A DNA stretch of 64,000 nucleotides from assembly GCF_900105535.1 (NCBI RefSeq), contig NZ_LT629779.1, positions 3,348,001-3,412,000 of the forward strand, in the 5' to 3' direction. The stretch's first letter is position 1. Each line of letters starts with the position of its first letter. Made by a program: the position numbers and the translations under genes. This document shows positions 11,015 through 20,405 of the stretch, piece by piece. The stretch is from Pseudarthrobacter equi. GTDB lineage: Bacteria; Actinomycetota; Actinomycetes; Actinomycetales; Micrococcaceae. The notes beneath the pieces are model-generated. The model made no database searches. It saw only the letters and a program-made list of their open reading frames with translations, and was not told the DNA's origin.

Positions 11015-11404
11015 ATGTTGACCGGATTCAAGAATTTCATCATGAAGGGCAACGTCGTAGACCTTGCCGTCGCTGTCGTGATGGGTGCCGCTTTCGGCGC
11101 CGTCGTCACATCGATCGTTGAAGGGCTGCTCACACCGCTGATCGGCCTCCTGTTCCAGGCGAAGGGAATCGAGGAGATGCAGTGGGAGGGCTTCCTCTAC
11201 GGACGCGTCATCTCCGCCATCATTTCGTTCGTGCTGATTGCCGCCGCCATCTACTTTGTTGTGGTCATGCCCATGAACCACATGATCGAGCGGCGCAACC
11301 GCCGTCTCGGCATCAACCCTGACGTCAAGGAAGAATCTGCAGAGGATCCGCAGATCGCCCTGCTCACCGAGATCCGCGACGAGCTGCGAAGCCGCTCGTC
11401 CTAG
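11015..11404 (+). CDS. mscL: Large-conductance mechanosensitive channel
   Basis: MscL opens under membrane tension to release solutes during hypo-osmotic shock. The 129-residue protein has the family start MLTGFKNFIMKGNVVDLAVAV, two transmembrane helices (about residues 15-45 and 68-92) and a cytoplasmic helix at the end. The ATG at 11015 gives the standard N-terminus; an in-frame TTG nine bases earlier is less likely. The gene ends in a hairpin shared with the convergent glmM. Confidence 0.95.
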   Translation: MLTGFKNFIMKGNVVDLAVAVVMGAAFGAVVTSIVEGLLTPLIGLLFQAKGIEEMQWEGFLYGRVISAIISFVLIAAAIYFVVVMPMNHMIERRNRRLGINPDVKEESAEDPQIALLTEIRDELRSRSS

Positions 11405-11413
11405 CCGCTATGC

Positions 11414-11453
11414 AGATGAGGCCCGCTTCCAGTCGTGGAAGCGGGCCTCATCT
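11414..11453. terminator. Bidirectional terminator between mscL and glmM
   Basis: A perfect 17-bp inverted repeat (11414-11430 with 11437-11453) and a six-base loop lie between convergent mscL and glmM. The GC-rich stem is flanked by short A/T runs, so it can serve both strands. Confidence 0.85.
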
Positions 11454-11463
11454 GTTTATCCAG

Positions 11464-12825
11464 CTATTCGCTGATGAGTTCCAGCGCCAGTTCCGTGCGG
11501 ACCACCTGTGCAAGGTGTTCTGCAATGGACTGCGCGGTTTCTTCGTCGGCGGCCTCCACCATGACCCGGACCACGGGCTCGGTGCCCGAGGGGCGGAGAA
11601 GGACGCGGCCGGCCTCACCCAAGGCGGCCTCAGCGGCTTTAACGGCCTGGGCCAGGACGTCATTGCTGTTGACCTTGGTGCGGTCCACGCCCTTGACGTT
11701 GATGAGGACCTGCGGGAGCTTGGTCATGACGGCGGCCAGGTCCTTGAGGGTGGTCCCGGTCAGGGCCACCTGGGCGGCGAGCTGCAGGCCGGTGAGCAGG
11801 CCGTCGCCGGTGGTGGCGTGGTCCGAGAAGATGACGTGGCCGGACTGTTCCCCGCCGAGGTTGAAGCCGCCTTCACGCATGCTTTCCAGGACGTAGCGGT
11901 CCCCCACGGCTGTTTCGCGGATGCTGATGCCGGCGTCGCGGAGGGCGATCTTGAGGCCGAGGTTGCTCATGACGGTGGCCACCAGGACGTCGTCATTCAG
12001 CTTGCCGGCCTTTTTGAGGGCGACGGCGAGAATCGCCATGATCTGGTCGCCGTCCACTTCGTTGCCTTCGTGGTCCACGGCCAGGCAGCGGTCCGCGTCG
12101 CCGTCGTGGGCGATGCCAAGGTCCGCACCGTACTGGAGGACGGCTTCCTTGAGCGGGCCCAGGTGGGTGGAGCCCACGCCGTCGTTGATGTTGAGCCCGT
12201 CCGGGTCCGCACCGATGACGATGACGTCCGCGCCGGCGTCCTTGAAGACCTGCGGCGAGCAGCCGCTGGCAGCGCCGTGGGCGCAGTCCAGGACCACGGT
12301 GAGGCCCTCGAGTCGGTGCGGGAGGGTGCTGAGGAGGTGGACGACGTAGCGGTCCTCGGCGTCGGAGAAGCGCTGGATGCGTCCGACGTCGGGACCGATG
12401 GGGCGGACGGCCTCGTTGTGCATCTGGGCCTCGATGGCGTCTTCGACGTCGTCGGGGAGTTTCTGGCCGCCCCTGGCGAAGAACTTGATGCCGTTGTCCG
12501 GCGCCGGGTTGTGGGAGGCGGAGATCATGACGCCGAAATCGGCTTCAAGGTCTGCCACCAGGTACGCGGCGGCCGGGGTGGGAAGGACGCCGGCGTCGTA
12601 GACGTCGATGCCCGAACTGGACAGCCCGGCCTCCACCGCGGCGGCGATGAATTCCCCGCTGGCGCGCGGATCACGGGCCACCACGGCGCGGGGCCGGGAG
12701 CCGTTGGAGTTGCGGTCGTGGCCAAGTACGACGGCGGCCGCCTGGGCCAGCTGCAGGGCCAGCTCCGCTGTCAGCAGGCCGTTGGCCAGCCCCCGGACAC
12801 CATCAGTTCCAAATAATCTAGACAC
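11464..12825 (-). CDS. glmM: Phosphoglucosamine mutase
   Basis: GlmM converts glucosamine-6-phosphate into glucosamine-1-phosphate for UDP-GlcNAc synthesis, following GlmS. The 453-residue protein has the N-terminal LFGTDGVRG, the phosphoserine loop ISASHNP (Ser104), the metal-binding DGDADR and the late [11 protein letters not shown]. It begins with GTG (family start [12 protein letters not shown]). No ribosome-binding site precedes the GTG and a TACACT box lies close, so the mRNA may be leaderless. In relatives glmM usually sits right after rpsI; here the glycosyltransferase cluster lies between. Confidence 0.95.
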   Translation of the reverse strand: MSRLFGTDGVRGLANGLLTAELALQLAQAAAVVLGHDRNSNGSRPRAVVARDPRASGEFIAAAVEAGLSSSGIDVYDAGVLPTPAAAYLVADLEADFGVMISASHNPAPDNGIKFFARGGQKLPDDVEDAIEAQMHNEAVRPIGPDVGRIQRFSDAEDRYVVHLLSTLPHRLEGLTVVLDCAHGAASGCSPQVFKDAGADVIVIGADPDGLNINDGVGSTHLGPLKEAVLQYGADLGIAHDGDADRCLAVDHEGNEVDGDQIMAILAVALKKAGKLNDDVLVATVMSNLGLKIALRDAGISIRETAVGDRYVLESMREGGFNLGGEQSGHVIFSDHATTGDGLLTGLQLAAQVALTGTTLKDLAAVMTKLPQVLINVKGVDRTKVNSNDVLAQAVKAAEAALGEAGRVLLRPSGTEPVVRVMVEAADEETAQSIAEHLAQVVRTELALELISE

Positions 12826-12831
12826 CGGTCA

Positions 12832-12837
12832 AGTGTA
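12832..12837 (-). promoter_or_regulatory. Candidate -10 element for glmM (leaderless mRNA)
   Basis: On the minus strand TACACT ends six bases before the glmM GTG, so a start 6-8 bases downstream would place the mRNA end at the start codon. No Shine-Dalgarno sequence is visible. A matching -35 box was not found. Confidence 0.3.
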
Positions 12838-13009
12838 TGGGATGGCGGTGGCGGCACCTGCGTAGGCGGCCTCGGAAGAGCCAGTTCTACCTGTTGGGTA
12901 CCTGCCTTCCGATGGGCGTAATCACTGGGACTACTTGGTTCCTTTCGCTGCTACCTGTCTTCAGCAAAAACCCTCGCCACGCCCAATTAGCGGCCCCTAC
13001 GATCCATTC

Positions 13010-14254
13010 ATGACACCTAGCTATGGGGGCTTGGCGCTCGAAATTGTAGTACCGGTCTACAACGAAGAAGCGGTACTCGAAAGCAGCATCACAAGGCTCG
13101 CCGAATACTTGACGAATGAAATGCCGTCGACGTGGAGAATCACCATCGCCGATAATGCAAGCACCGACCGGACGCCGGTGATTGCCGCTCGACTCAGCGA
13201 GCATTTGGAGAACGTCGGTTACCGCCGGCTTGAAGCTAAAGGGCGCGGACTGGCACTGAGAGATGCCTGGAGCGCCTCGGAAGCCAAAGTGCTCGCATAC
13301 CTTGATGTGGACCTCTCAACCGACTTGGCCGCGCTTCCGCCGCTGGTGGCACCCCTGTTGTCCGGGCACTCCGATATCTCTATTGGTACGCGACTGGGCC
13401 AGAGTTCGAGGGTGAGCCGTGGCCCAAAGCGCGAATTCATTTCCCGTTCCTACAACTTCCTGCTGCGGCGAACAATGCAGGTTCGTTTTTCGGACGCGCA
13501 GTGCGGGTTCAAGGCAATTCGGGCTGATGTGGCCAAACGCCTGCTCCCCCATGTGGAGGATAACGGCTGGTTTTTCGACACCGAGTTGCTGATCATTGCT
13601 GAGCGCTCCGTACTCCGCATCCACGAAATTCCCGTTGACTGGGTTGATGACCCGGACAGCCGGGTGGATATCAAGCAGACTGCTTTTGACGATCTGCGCG
13701 GAATGGTGCGGGTGGCCGGATCCCTGGTTAAAGGTGCGATTCCCGTGCAGGCCATCTATGCCGAGCTCGGACGCCGGCCGATCGTCCCTTTGGGCCGGCC
13801 AAGCTTTTTCGGCCAAGTTCTCCGCTTTGGACTTGTAGGGGTTGCTTCGACCCTGGCCTTCGCGCTGCTCTACCTGGTACTGCAGGACCCTTTTGGTGCA
13901 CAGGAAGCCAATTTCCTTGCGCTGCTGCTGACCGCCGTCGGCAACACGGCGGCCAATAGGCGCTTCACCTTCGGTATCAGCGGACCGGCCAAACTCTTCA
14001 CCCAGCAGTTTCAAGGGCTGATAGTCTTCCTGCTCGCCTGGAGCATTACGTCTTCATCGCTGCTGACGCTCCACGCACTGCATCCCGATGCCGCGCCTAA
14101 CGTGGAGTTGTTGATTCTCACGGCCGCAAATGTTCTGGCCACCATGATGCGTTTTGTTCTACTTCGTCTGTGGGTGTTCCGAAGCAACCACAACCACGTG
14201 ATCTCCGGGCAGTCCTTCGGCGGCAAAGTTGCAGCTAGTGGGAATGTCCTGTGA
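13010..14254 (+). CDS. Glycosyltransferase family 2 fused to a GtrA-like membrane domain
   Basis: The 414-residue protein joins two domains. Residues 1-250 resemble polyprenyl-phosphate sugar transferases of the dolichol-phosphate mannose synthase type, with VVPVYNEE, the metal-binding YLDVDLSTD, and QCGFKAIR. Residues about 265-395 form a GtrA-like domain with four hydrophobic helices (for example RFGLVGVASTLAF). The likely role is to charge a lipid phosphate with a sugar and help move it across the membrane for the two GT39-type enzymes encoded next. The ATG before TPSYGG was chosen; its ribosome site is weak. The next gene overlaps by four bases. Substrate is unknown. Confidence 0.82.
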   Translation: MTPSYGGLALEIVVPVYNEEAVLESSITRLAEYLTNEMPSTWRITIADNASTDRTPVIAARLSEHLENVGYRRLEAKGRGLALRDAWSASEAKVLAYLDVDLSTDLAALPPLVAPLLSGHSDISIGTRLGQSSRVSRGPKREFISRSYNFLLRRTMQVRFSDAQCGFKAIRADVAKRLLPHVEDNGWFFDTELLIIAERSVLRIHEIPVDWVDDPDSRVDIKQTAFDDLRGMVRVAGSLVKGAIPVQAIYAELGRRPIVPLGRPSFFGQVLRFGLVGVASTLAFALLYLVLQDPFGAQEANFLALLLTAVGNTAANRRFTFGISGPAKLFTQQFQGLIVFLLAWSITSSSLLTLHALHPDAAPNVELLILTAANVLATMMRFVLLRLWVFRSNHNHVISGQSFGGKVAASGNVL

Positions 14255-16200
14255 GTGGGCTGCTGTCACACTCCGGACGTGGGATTGAAAACAGGGCAGA
14301 TTTCGTGACCGGGAAGCTGGAACGAGTTGTTCCAACTTTCTGGAGGCGCCTCATATGGGGGAACAACCAAGAGCGGACGTGGGAACGTCCCGCGCTCGTG
14401 TTCCTGCTTATTGGGACGTCGTTTATCTACTTGTGGGCGCTCGATTCCAACGGTTGGGCTAATCCCTACTATTCAGCAGCTGCCCAGGCGGGAAGTCAGG
14501 ATTGGAAAGCCTTCTTTTTCGGATCATTCGAGGGAGGGAACCTGATAACGGTGGACAAGACACCATTGAGCATTTGGGTCATGTCCCTTTCGGTGCGATT
14601 ATTTGGCTTGAGTAGCTGGAGTCTTCTCGCGCCCCAAGCCCTGATGGGCGTCTTATCCACTGGCTTTCTCTACGGCATCGTTCGTCGTGGTTTCGGCCCG
14701 AGGACGTCACTGTTTGCAGCAGCAGCATATGCGAGTACTCCGGTAGTAGTGCTGATGTCGCGTTTCAACAATCCAGAACCACTCATGGGCTTTCTTACCA
14801 TCGTTTCAGTTTGGACTGCACTAAAAGCAATGGAGTCGGGGCGGCTAAGGACCTTTGCATTGGCAGGATCCCTGCTGGGACTGGCTTTCATGGCCAAACA
14901 GGTACAGGCACTTTTGGTTGTTCCCTCGCTGGCCGTGTCTGTACTGGCGTTCAGCACCGGCAGTCTGTTCGCCAGGACCCGTCAGTTGTTGGTGTCGGCA
15001 ACCGCCCTCATCGTGGCGGGGGGCGCCTGGCTACTCGCGGTAGAGGTCATCCCATCATCCGCGCGTCCCTATATTGGTGGTTCGGTCACAAACAGCGCCA
15101 TCGAGCTGAGTCTGGACTACAACGGTCTTGCACGGTTTGTTCATATACCGATCAATTCCGAGGGTAATCGAGCCACAACCAAGGACGATGTTTCTCCCCA
15201 CAGTGATGGCTTCACCCGAATCTTCAACGGCAATTTTGCACCCGAAATCGCTTGGATCTTGTTTGCGGGCGTGGTGTGCTGCCTAATTCTGGTTGTCCTC
15301 GGCAGGACTATGAACTTTTCCCTGCAGCAGCGCAATATTACAGCCATCGCGACAACATGGTTTCTCACGGCGTTCCTTGTTCTTTGCTTCATGGGAACCA
15401 TGATTCACACCTACTACACCTATTCCCTAGCCGCACCGCTAGCAGTAGTCCTAGCAGTCGGGTTCTCATGCCTGTGGCGGGTCAGACAGCGACTGATACT
15501 GAGGACTCTCGGTGCAGTTCTGGTGGTTTCGAGCAGCTACATGACAATCAGGATCATGGAGTACGGCAAGGACTGGCCCGCTTGGATGGCGCCGACGATC
15601 ATGCTACTGGGCGCAATTGCTGCAGTCTTTTGGCTGCTCGCTGCTACTCGAGGCCCGATACCAACAATGGGTGCCCTCGTTTTGGGGGCGGTCCTCCTTG
15701 GCGCGCCTTTGGCAGCTGATATGTTCACCCTCTCAACACCGCAGCATGGCACAAATCCACTTTCCGGACCGACGGGAAATGACCCCATGTCCATGTCACG
15801 CCTTATCCTCGCAATCAAGGATGGTAAGCCGCCATGGGCGCAGCAGACGGCGCTTGGGGCGGAGCCTTCGAACAAGGTAGTGAACCTACTTCACAACGAG
15901 ACTTTGCAGCAGACCTGGGGCGCTGCCACATACTCTGCGCAGAATGCGGCCTTATACCAACTGGAGTCACTCCGACCCGTAATACCTTTAGGAGGTTGGC
16001 TTGGAACGGATCCCGCTCCTACTCTGGCAGAATTCCAATCCCTTGTCGCCCAGCACCGCATCGGCTTCTTTATATGGCAACAGGACCTTTTAGACCGAGG
16101 TGAACTCAGCGCTGAAACCATCAGCATCTCCGATTGGGTCCGGGAAAACTTTCAGGAGCAGGTGATTGACGGTGTCCACCTTTACGACCTTCGAGGCTGA
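14251..16200 (+). CDS. Multi-pass glycosyltransferase, GT39/ArnT (YkcB-like) family, copy 1
   Basis: The 649-residue protein has about 11-13 predicted membrane helices with a large extracytoplasmic loop and C-terminal domain. Motifs shared with YkcB-like transferases are NGWANPYYSAA near the first outside loop, ITVDKTPLSIWVMSLSVRLFG, PQALMGV, SRFNNPEPLM and IHTYYTY. Such enzymes take a sugar from a polyprenyl-phosphate donor and put it on an envelope acceptor. The GTG start overlaps the upstream GT2-GtrA stop by four bases. The signature reads DKTPLS where its neighbour has DKPPLS. Base use is clearly AT-richer than nearby core genes, suggesting recent acquisition. Confidence 0.8.
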   Translation: MSGLLSHSGRGIENRADFVTGKLERVVPTFWRRLIWGNNQERTWERPALVFLLIGTSFIYLWALDSNGWANPYYSAAAQAGSQDWKAFFFGSFEGGNLITVDKTPLSIWVMSLSVRLFGLSSWSLLAPQALMGVLSTGFLYGIVRRGFGPRTSLFAAAAYASTPVVVLMSRFNNPEPLMGFLTIVSVWTALKAMESGRLRTFALAGSLLGLAFMAKQVQALLVVPSLAVSVLAFSTGSLFARTRQLLVSATALIVAGGAWLLAVEVIPSSARPYIGGSVTNSAIELSLDYNGLARFVHIPINSEGNRATTKDDVSPHSDGFTRIFNGNFAPEIAWILFAGVVCCLILVVLGRTMNFSLQQRNITAIATTWFLTAFLVLCFMGTMIHTYYTYSLAAPLAVVLAVGFSCLWRVRQRLILRTLGAVLVVSSSYMTIRIMEYGKDWPAWMAPTIMLLGAIAAVFWLLAATRGPIPTMGALVLGAVLLGAPLAADMFTLSTPQHGTNPLSGPTGNDPMSMSRLILAIKDGKPPWAQQTALGAEPSNKVVNLLHNETLQQTWGAATYSAQNAALYQLESLRPVIPLGGWLGTDPAPTLAEFQSLVAQHRIGFFIWQQDLLDRGELSAETISISDWVRENFQEQVIDGVHLYDLRG

Positions 16201-18121
16201 CAATCAAAAAATCCCTCTAGCCACCGCGGAGCTCGTCAGGGCACGGATATGCCTTGCCGGCATGCGCCTTTGGCGGGGGCAATTAGAAGATCCTCGCTGG
16301 GAACGACCTGCGCTTCTGCTTATTCTGGCAATGAATGCAACGCTCTACTGCTGGAATCTGAGCATTAATGGCTGGGCGAACTACTTCTACAGTGCCGGAG
16401 TGCAGTCGGGAACGATGGATCCTAAGGCACTATTCTTCGGATCCTCTGACTGGGGTAATTCTATTACCGTGGACAAACCGCCATTAAGCCTTTGGATAAT
16501 GGGCTTGTCAGTCCGTCTCCTTGGCCTAAATTCCGTGGGAATCCTACTTCCCCAGGCTTTGATGGGTGTTGTAACAACCTTTCTAATATACGCTATTCTT
16601 CACCGTACGGTCTCCAGTATTGCCCGCCTTTTAGGGGCGGTCATATTCTTCACAACGCCGATCATTACCCTGATGTCTCGCTACAACAATCCAGACCCTC
16701 TGATGCTGTTACTCATGGTCGGCGCCCTGTGGTTCACAGTTCGAGCCATAGAGACGGGCCGCGGGAGGATGCTCGTTGCAACAGGAGCATTGCTGGGCTT
16801 GGCATTCATGACCAAGCAGTTGCAAGGTCTGCTCAGCCTCCCAGCGCTCGGGATATCTTTTCTACTCTTCAGTGGCCAAAGGTGGCCCAAACGTATCCTC
16901 ACAGCTGCATGTGCGGGAGTCGTTCTGGTTGTATCTGGAGGGCTATGGATGACGATGGTCGACCTGACACCCGCGAACCATAGACCATATGTAGGCGGGT
17001 CGGTCAACAACAGCGTTTTAGATCTAACGTTCGGCTACAACGGCATCGATCGGATAGCTACCGGGGGCGAAATCACGAACGCCATGCAGGTGCCGGATCA
17101 ATATCGAACGAGTCCAAGCGACGCCGGCCTATTTAGGCTATTGAATGCCAACTACAACCAAGAAAGTTCCTGGCTTCTTTTCGCAGCCATGTTGGCGATT
17201 CTACTGCTCGGTGCGGCGTGGAAAAATTTGCCAAATGCCCCTGCGTTACGCTTCTTGGTTGTGGCCTCTTGCACGTGGCTGCTCACCGCCTTTCTTCTTC
17301 TTAGCTTCATGGGGAACCAGATTCACACGTACTACACCGCAGCGCTGGGGCCACCGCTCGCACTTGTACTCGGGCTGACGGTCGAAGTAGTAGTTTGCCA
17401 GAGGCACCGAATAGGGATTCGCCTATCCGGCACTGTCATAGCACTGGCTGCCCTGGTGTCAACATGGCTGATAATTTCGGGAACGACGCTCTGGCCCGAA
17501 TGGCTATCTACGGCCGCCCTGCTCATCGGCATACTGGCGCTCTCGGCCTTAGCTGTGAATGCACCCAGTCCAAAGATTCATGTTGGCGCTGCAATGCTCT
17601 TGGCGGTAGCGCTTCTTTCCGGGCCCGCTCTAACCTCCATGCATAACGTAACTGTTGGATTTACAGGCTCAAACCCACTTTCTGGAGGGTTGTCTAGAAA
17701 CCCTGCCGGCATAAGTCACCTCTTGCAAGCGCTGCGCAACAATGAGATGCCGTGGGGTCATGACATTGCCTTCGGTCGAGCTCCTGACATAGAGCTGGTT
17801 GAAACTGTCGCGAACGCGAAAGGCTGTACGTGGGCAGCTGCAACATACGCGAGTCAAACGTCAGCACGACTTCAATTGGCTTCCAATCGGCCTGTCATGC
17901 CTCTGGGAGGATTTGCCGGCAGCGATCCCTCGCCATCACTTGACGAGTTCAAGCGGAAGGTGGCCGACGGGCAAATTTGCTACTACGTGGAACAGCAAGC
18001 CTTCTTGGAAGTCCAGGGCCCGGATTCTATTGCAGTAGCGATTTCCGATTGGGTGCACAGCAATTTTCAATCGCAATTACTCGGAAGTACCACAGTTTTC
18101 CGTCTCGTGAAGGACTCATAA
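16166..18121 (+). CDS. Multi-pass glycosyltransferase, GT39/ArnT (YkcB-like) family, copy 2
   Basis: This 651-residue paralogue of the previous gene has the same layout: NGWANYFYSAG, ITVDKPPLSLWIMGLSVRL, PQALMGV, SRYNNPDPLM, IHTYYTA and a C-terminal extracytoplasmic region (RPVMPLGGFAGSDPSP). The TTG at 16166 has AGGAG seven bases upstream; a GTG six bases later is the alternative. The call overlaps the end of copy 1 by 35 bases. Two diverged tandem copies behind one GT2-GtrA suggest one lipid-linked donor serving two acceptors or two linkages. Base use is also AT-rich. Confidence 0.8.
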   Translation: MTVSTFTTFEADNQKIPLATAELVRARICLAGMRLWRGQLEDPRWERPALLLILAMNATLYCWNLSINGWANYFYSAGVQSGTMDPKALFFGSSDWGNSITVDKPPLSLWIMGLSVRLLGLNSVGILLPQALMGVVTTFLIYAILHRTVSSIARLLGAVIFFTTPIITLMSRYNNPDPLMLLLMVGALWFTVRAIETGRGRMLVATGALLGLAFMTKQLQGLLSLPALGISFLLFSGQRWPKRILTAACAGVVLVVSGGLWMTMVDLTPANHRPYVGGSVNNSVLDLTFGYNGIDRIATGGEITNAMQVPDQYRTSPSDAGLFRLLNANYNQESSWLLFAAMLAILLLGAAWKNLPNAPALRFLVVASCTWLLTAFLLLSFMGNQIHTYYTAALGPPLALVLGLTVEVVVCQRHRIGIRLSGTVIALAALVSTWLIISGTTLWPEWLSTAALLIGILALSALAVNAPSPKIHVGAAMLLAVALLSGPALTSMHNVTVGFTGSNPLSGGLSRNPAGISHLLQALRNNEMPWGHDIAFGRAPDIELVETVANAKGCTWAAATYASQTSARLQLASNRPVMPLGGFAGSDPSPSLDEFKRKVADGQICYYVEQQAFLEVQGPDSIAVAISDWVHSNFQSQLLGSTTVFRLVKDS

Positions 18122-18127
18122 CAGCAC

Positions 18128-18163
18128 AGAAGCCCGCCCCGCCGAAAGGCGGGACGGGCTTCT
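18128..18163. terminator. Bidirectional terminator between the GT39 cluster and rpsI
   Basis: A 16-bp stem with one mismatch (18128-18143 with 18148-18163) and a GAAA loop is followed on the plus strand by TTTATAA. It lies between two convergent genes. Confidence 0.8.
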
Positions 18164-18175
18164 TTATAAGCGGAT

Positions 18176-18682
18176 TTAGCGCTTGGAGTACTGCTGAGCC
18201 TTGCGGGCCTTCTTGAGACCGGCCTTCTTACGCTCGATGACACGAGCGTCGCGGGACAGGTAACCGGCCTTCTTCAGGGTGGCGCGGTTGTTCTCGACGT
18301 CGATCTCGTTCAGCGAACGGGCGATGCCGAGGCGCAGGGCACCGGCCTGGCCGGAGATGCCGCCGCCGTGGATGCGGGCGATGACGTCGTAGGCGCCTTC
18401 GAGATCAAGGATCTTGAGGGGCTCGTTGACGTCCTGCTGGTGCAGCTTGTTCGGGAAGTAGTTGTCCAGCGCGCGGCCGTTGATGGTCCACTTGCCGGAG
18501 CCCGGAACGACGCGAACGCGTGCAACGGCTTCCTTGCGACGGCCAACTGCTGCGCCGGCAACGGTCAGTGCCGGGCGCTCCTTCTTGGGAGCGGCTTCTG
18601 CAGCCGAGCTCTCAGAGGTGTAGCTGGTGGGGGTTTCCTCAGCCTCAACGGCTTCGGTGGTCAGTTCTTCGTTCTGAGCCAC
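18176..18682 (-). CDS. rpsI: 30S ribosomal protein S9
   Basis: S9 sits in the head of the small subunit and its C-terminal tail contacts P-site tRNA. The S9 core ([60 protein letters not shown]) fills about residues 46-168. An acidic, Ala/Glu/Ser/Thr-rich extension of about 40 residues precedes it, as in other actinobacteria. The gene follows rplM by 39 bases. Its 3-prime side ends in the hairpin facing the glycosyltransferase cluster rather than running into glmM. Confidence 0.97.
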   Translation of the reverse strand: MAQNEELTTEAVEAEETPTSYTSESSAAEAAPKKERPALTVAGAAVGRRKEAVARVRVVPGSGKWTINGRALDNYFPNKLHQQDVNEPLKILDLEGAYDVIARIHGGGISGQAGALRLGIARSLNEIDVENNRATLKKAGYLSRDARVIERKKAGLKKARKAQQYSKR

Positions 18683-18721
18683 GATTCTCCTTGTATTAAG
18701 TAAGTTGTTTGGTGGCCAGGA

Positions 18722-19165
18722 CTACTGGGCGACCTGGGTGATTTCGAAAGTCTTGGGCTGCTGTGCGGCGTGGGGGTGCTCAGCACCGCGGTACACCTTC
18801 AGCTTGCCCAGCTGCTGTGCAGCGAGGGAGTTCTTGGGGAGCATGCCCTTGATGGCCTTCTCAACGGCGCGGACCGGGTTGGATTCCAGCAGTTCCGCGT
18901 AGTTGACGGAGGTCAGGCCGCCCGGGTAGCCGGAGTGGCGGTATGCGCGCTTCTGCTCCAGCTTGGCGCCGGTCAGGGCTACCTTCTCAGCGTTGATGAT
19001 GATGACGAAGTCGCCCATGTCCATGTGGGACGCAAAGGTGGCCTTGTGCTTGCCGCGCAGCAGGATTGCGGTCTGGCTGGCAAGACGACCAAGGACAACG
19101 TCGGTGGCGTCAATGACGTGCCATTGGCGGTTGATATCGCCGGGCTTCGGGGTGTACGTACGCAC
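18722..19165 (-). CDS. rplM: 50S ribosomal protein L13
   Basis: L13 is an early-assembly protein of the large subunit. The 147-residue call begins at GTG ([19 protein letters not shown]), the conserved family start, with GAGG about nine bases upstream. A longer frame reaching 19225 adds 20 charged residues not expected in L13. Visible motifs are [24 protein letters not shown] and [13 protein letters not shown]. It forms the usual rplM-rpsI pair, but the upstream neighbour is the Tad locus instead of truA. Confidence 0.96.
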   Translation of the reverse strand: MRTYTPKPGDINRQWHVIDATDVVLGRLASQTAILLRGKHKATFASHMDMGDFVIIINAEKVALTGAKLEQKRAYRHSGYPGGLTSVNYAELLESNPVRAVEKAIKGMLPKNSLAAQQLGKLKVYRGAEHPHAAQQPKTFEITQVAQ

Positions 19166-19462
19166 GGTGTTTGCCTCGTTCTTGTTCTGGCGTTCTTTGT
19201 TTAGGCGCCACTCAGGGGTGAGCACCTACTTCCTGCGCGCTACCGGAACAGAGGTGAGGGCTCTATGTAACCAGTCATCCTGAGGTTCCGAATGTGCACG
19301 TTGAGTAGCTATCCTGCAACCGGATTCTCAAGCGGGCACGCACCATCGGAATAGGACACGCACAACGACTTACAAGATTAGCGTGTCAGGGGCTCCAGGG
19401 TCAAAATGAGGTAGCCGCAGGCCATCACAGCGCCGGCGGCAGGATGAGCGCAGGGGGTCGCG
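19166..19462. other. Divergent intergenic region between rplM and the Tad locus
   Basis: This 297-bp stretch must contain the rplM-rpsI promoter (minus) and probably a promoter for the prepilin peptidase gene (plus). No open frame with family features, RNA gene or clear consensus promoter was seen. Confidence 0.4.
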
Positions 19463-20128
19463 GTGTTTACAGAAGGTGCTGGCGTTGGCGCCGGATGGGC
19501 TTTCGTGATGGGCGCAGCTGTCTTGGGGGCCGCACTCTCCCCTGCCGCCGAGGTCCTGATTGCCAGGCTCCTTCCCCGCCTGGGCGGGGTATCCTCGCCG
19601 TCGATAAGGATCACGACGGCGGCCCTCACGGGATTTATATGCGTTGCCTTTGCGCTGCGGTTTGGAGTTTCCTGGACCTTGCCGGCATTTCTATTTCTGG
19701 CCGCGCTCGGCGTTCAGTTGGCCAGGATTGACTTCTCGCTCCACCTACTGCCGAATCCCCTTGTATTAGTGCTCTTGGCCGGGGGAATTGTTCTCCTACT
19801 GGCGCCAACCGCATTTAATCAGCATGCTGACAATATGCTTCGAGCGCTGCTCGGCATGGTCATTTTGTTCGCTGGCTATCTAATTCTGGGACTGATTTCG
19901 CCAGGAGCCATCGGAATGGGAGACATCAAGCTTGCGGCACCGGTCGGCCTGTACCTCGGGTACCTAGGTTGGCCCCACCTCCTCTACGGCGGTCTCCTCG
20001 GCTTCATCCTGAACGGCGTGGTCACCATCGCCGTCGTCGCTCAAAAGGGCCGTAAAGACGCCACGGAAGTCGCCCACGGGCCGTCAATGCTTGGCTCGGT
20101 ACTGGCCATCAGCCTCCTGGTTCGCTAG
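19463..20128 (+). CDS. tadV: Prepilin peptidase of the Tad/Flp system (A24 type)
   Basis: This 221-residue membrane aspartate protease should cleave Flp pilins and TadE-type pseudopilins at the conserved glycine. The two catalytic aspartates are visible: Asp90 in RIDFSLHLLPN and Asp154 in GMGDIKLAAPVGLYLGY. About seven hydrophobic helices are present. The N-terminal methylase zinc region of large PilD enzymes is absent, as expected for the short Tad form. The GTG start is preceded by AGGGGG. It is the only peptidase gene seen in the window and may serve both pilus loci. Confidence 0.85.
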   Translation: MFTEGAGVGAGWAFVMGAAVLGAALSPAAEVLIARLLPRLGGVSSPSIRITTAALTGFICVAFALRFGVSWTLPAFLFLAALGVQLARIDFSLHLLPNPLVLVLLAGGIVLLLAPTAFNQHADNMLRALLGMVILFAGYLILGLISPGAIGMGDIKLAAPVGLYLGYLGWPHLLYGGLLGFILNGVVTIAVVAQKGRKDATEVAHGPSMLGSVLAISLLVR

Positions 20129-20208
20129 CCAGCCCAGCACCGCCTGGCAGGTCCAGCGGATCCTGACGTCGAGGCAATCCAAGTAGTCGTCGACGTACCC
20201 GATTTCCG

Positions 20209-20271
20209 TTCTGAGTACAGCCAACTGATTCTGAGTACGTAGTTTCAGGACCCGCCAAAAAAGTCGAGTAC
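20209..20271. promoter_or_regulatory. Triple GAGTAC motif ahead of flp pilin genes
   Basis: The 10-base sequence TTCTGAGTAC occurs at 20209-20218 and again at 20229-20238, exactly 20 bp apart. GAGTAC recurs at 20266-20271, 33 bp further on. All are in the same orientation, on one face of the helix (two and about three turns), 135-195 bp ahead of the first pilin ATG. This looks like a binding array for a regulator. The protein is unknown. Confidence 0.4.
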
Positions 20272-20405
20272 TACTACGCATTGTTGCTGCTATCCCCCAA
20301 TGACAATCTCTTCTTAGCGAAGTCCAGCCGCTAAGGAATTATGGGGGCAGCTGGAAATTCGTTGAAATCAAATCAATTCCATTTCACCGAATTAAGGAAA
20401 ATACA

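Noticed and set aside
11410..12816. 468-codon plus-strand open frame opposite glmM
   Set aside because: Antisense shadow; glmM has all catalytic motifs.
12935..13009. 25-residue upstream extension of the GT2-GtrA gene
   Set aside because: The added residues are not GT2-like; the domain begins shortly after the ATG at 13010.
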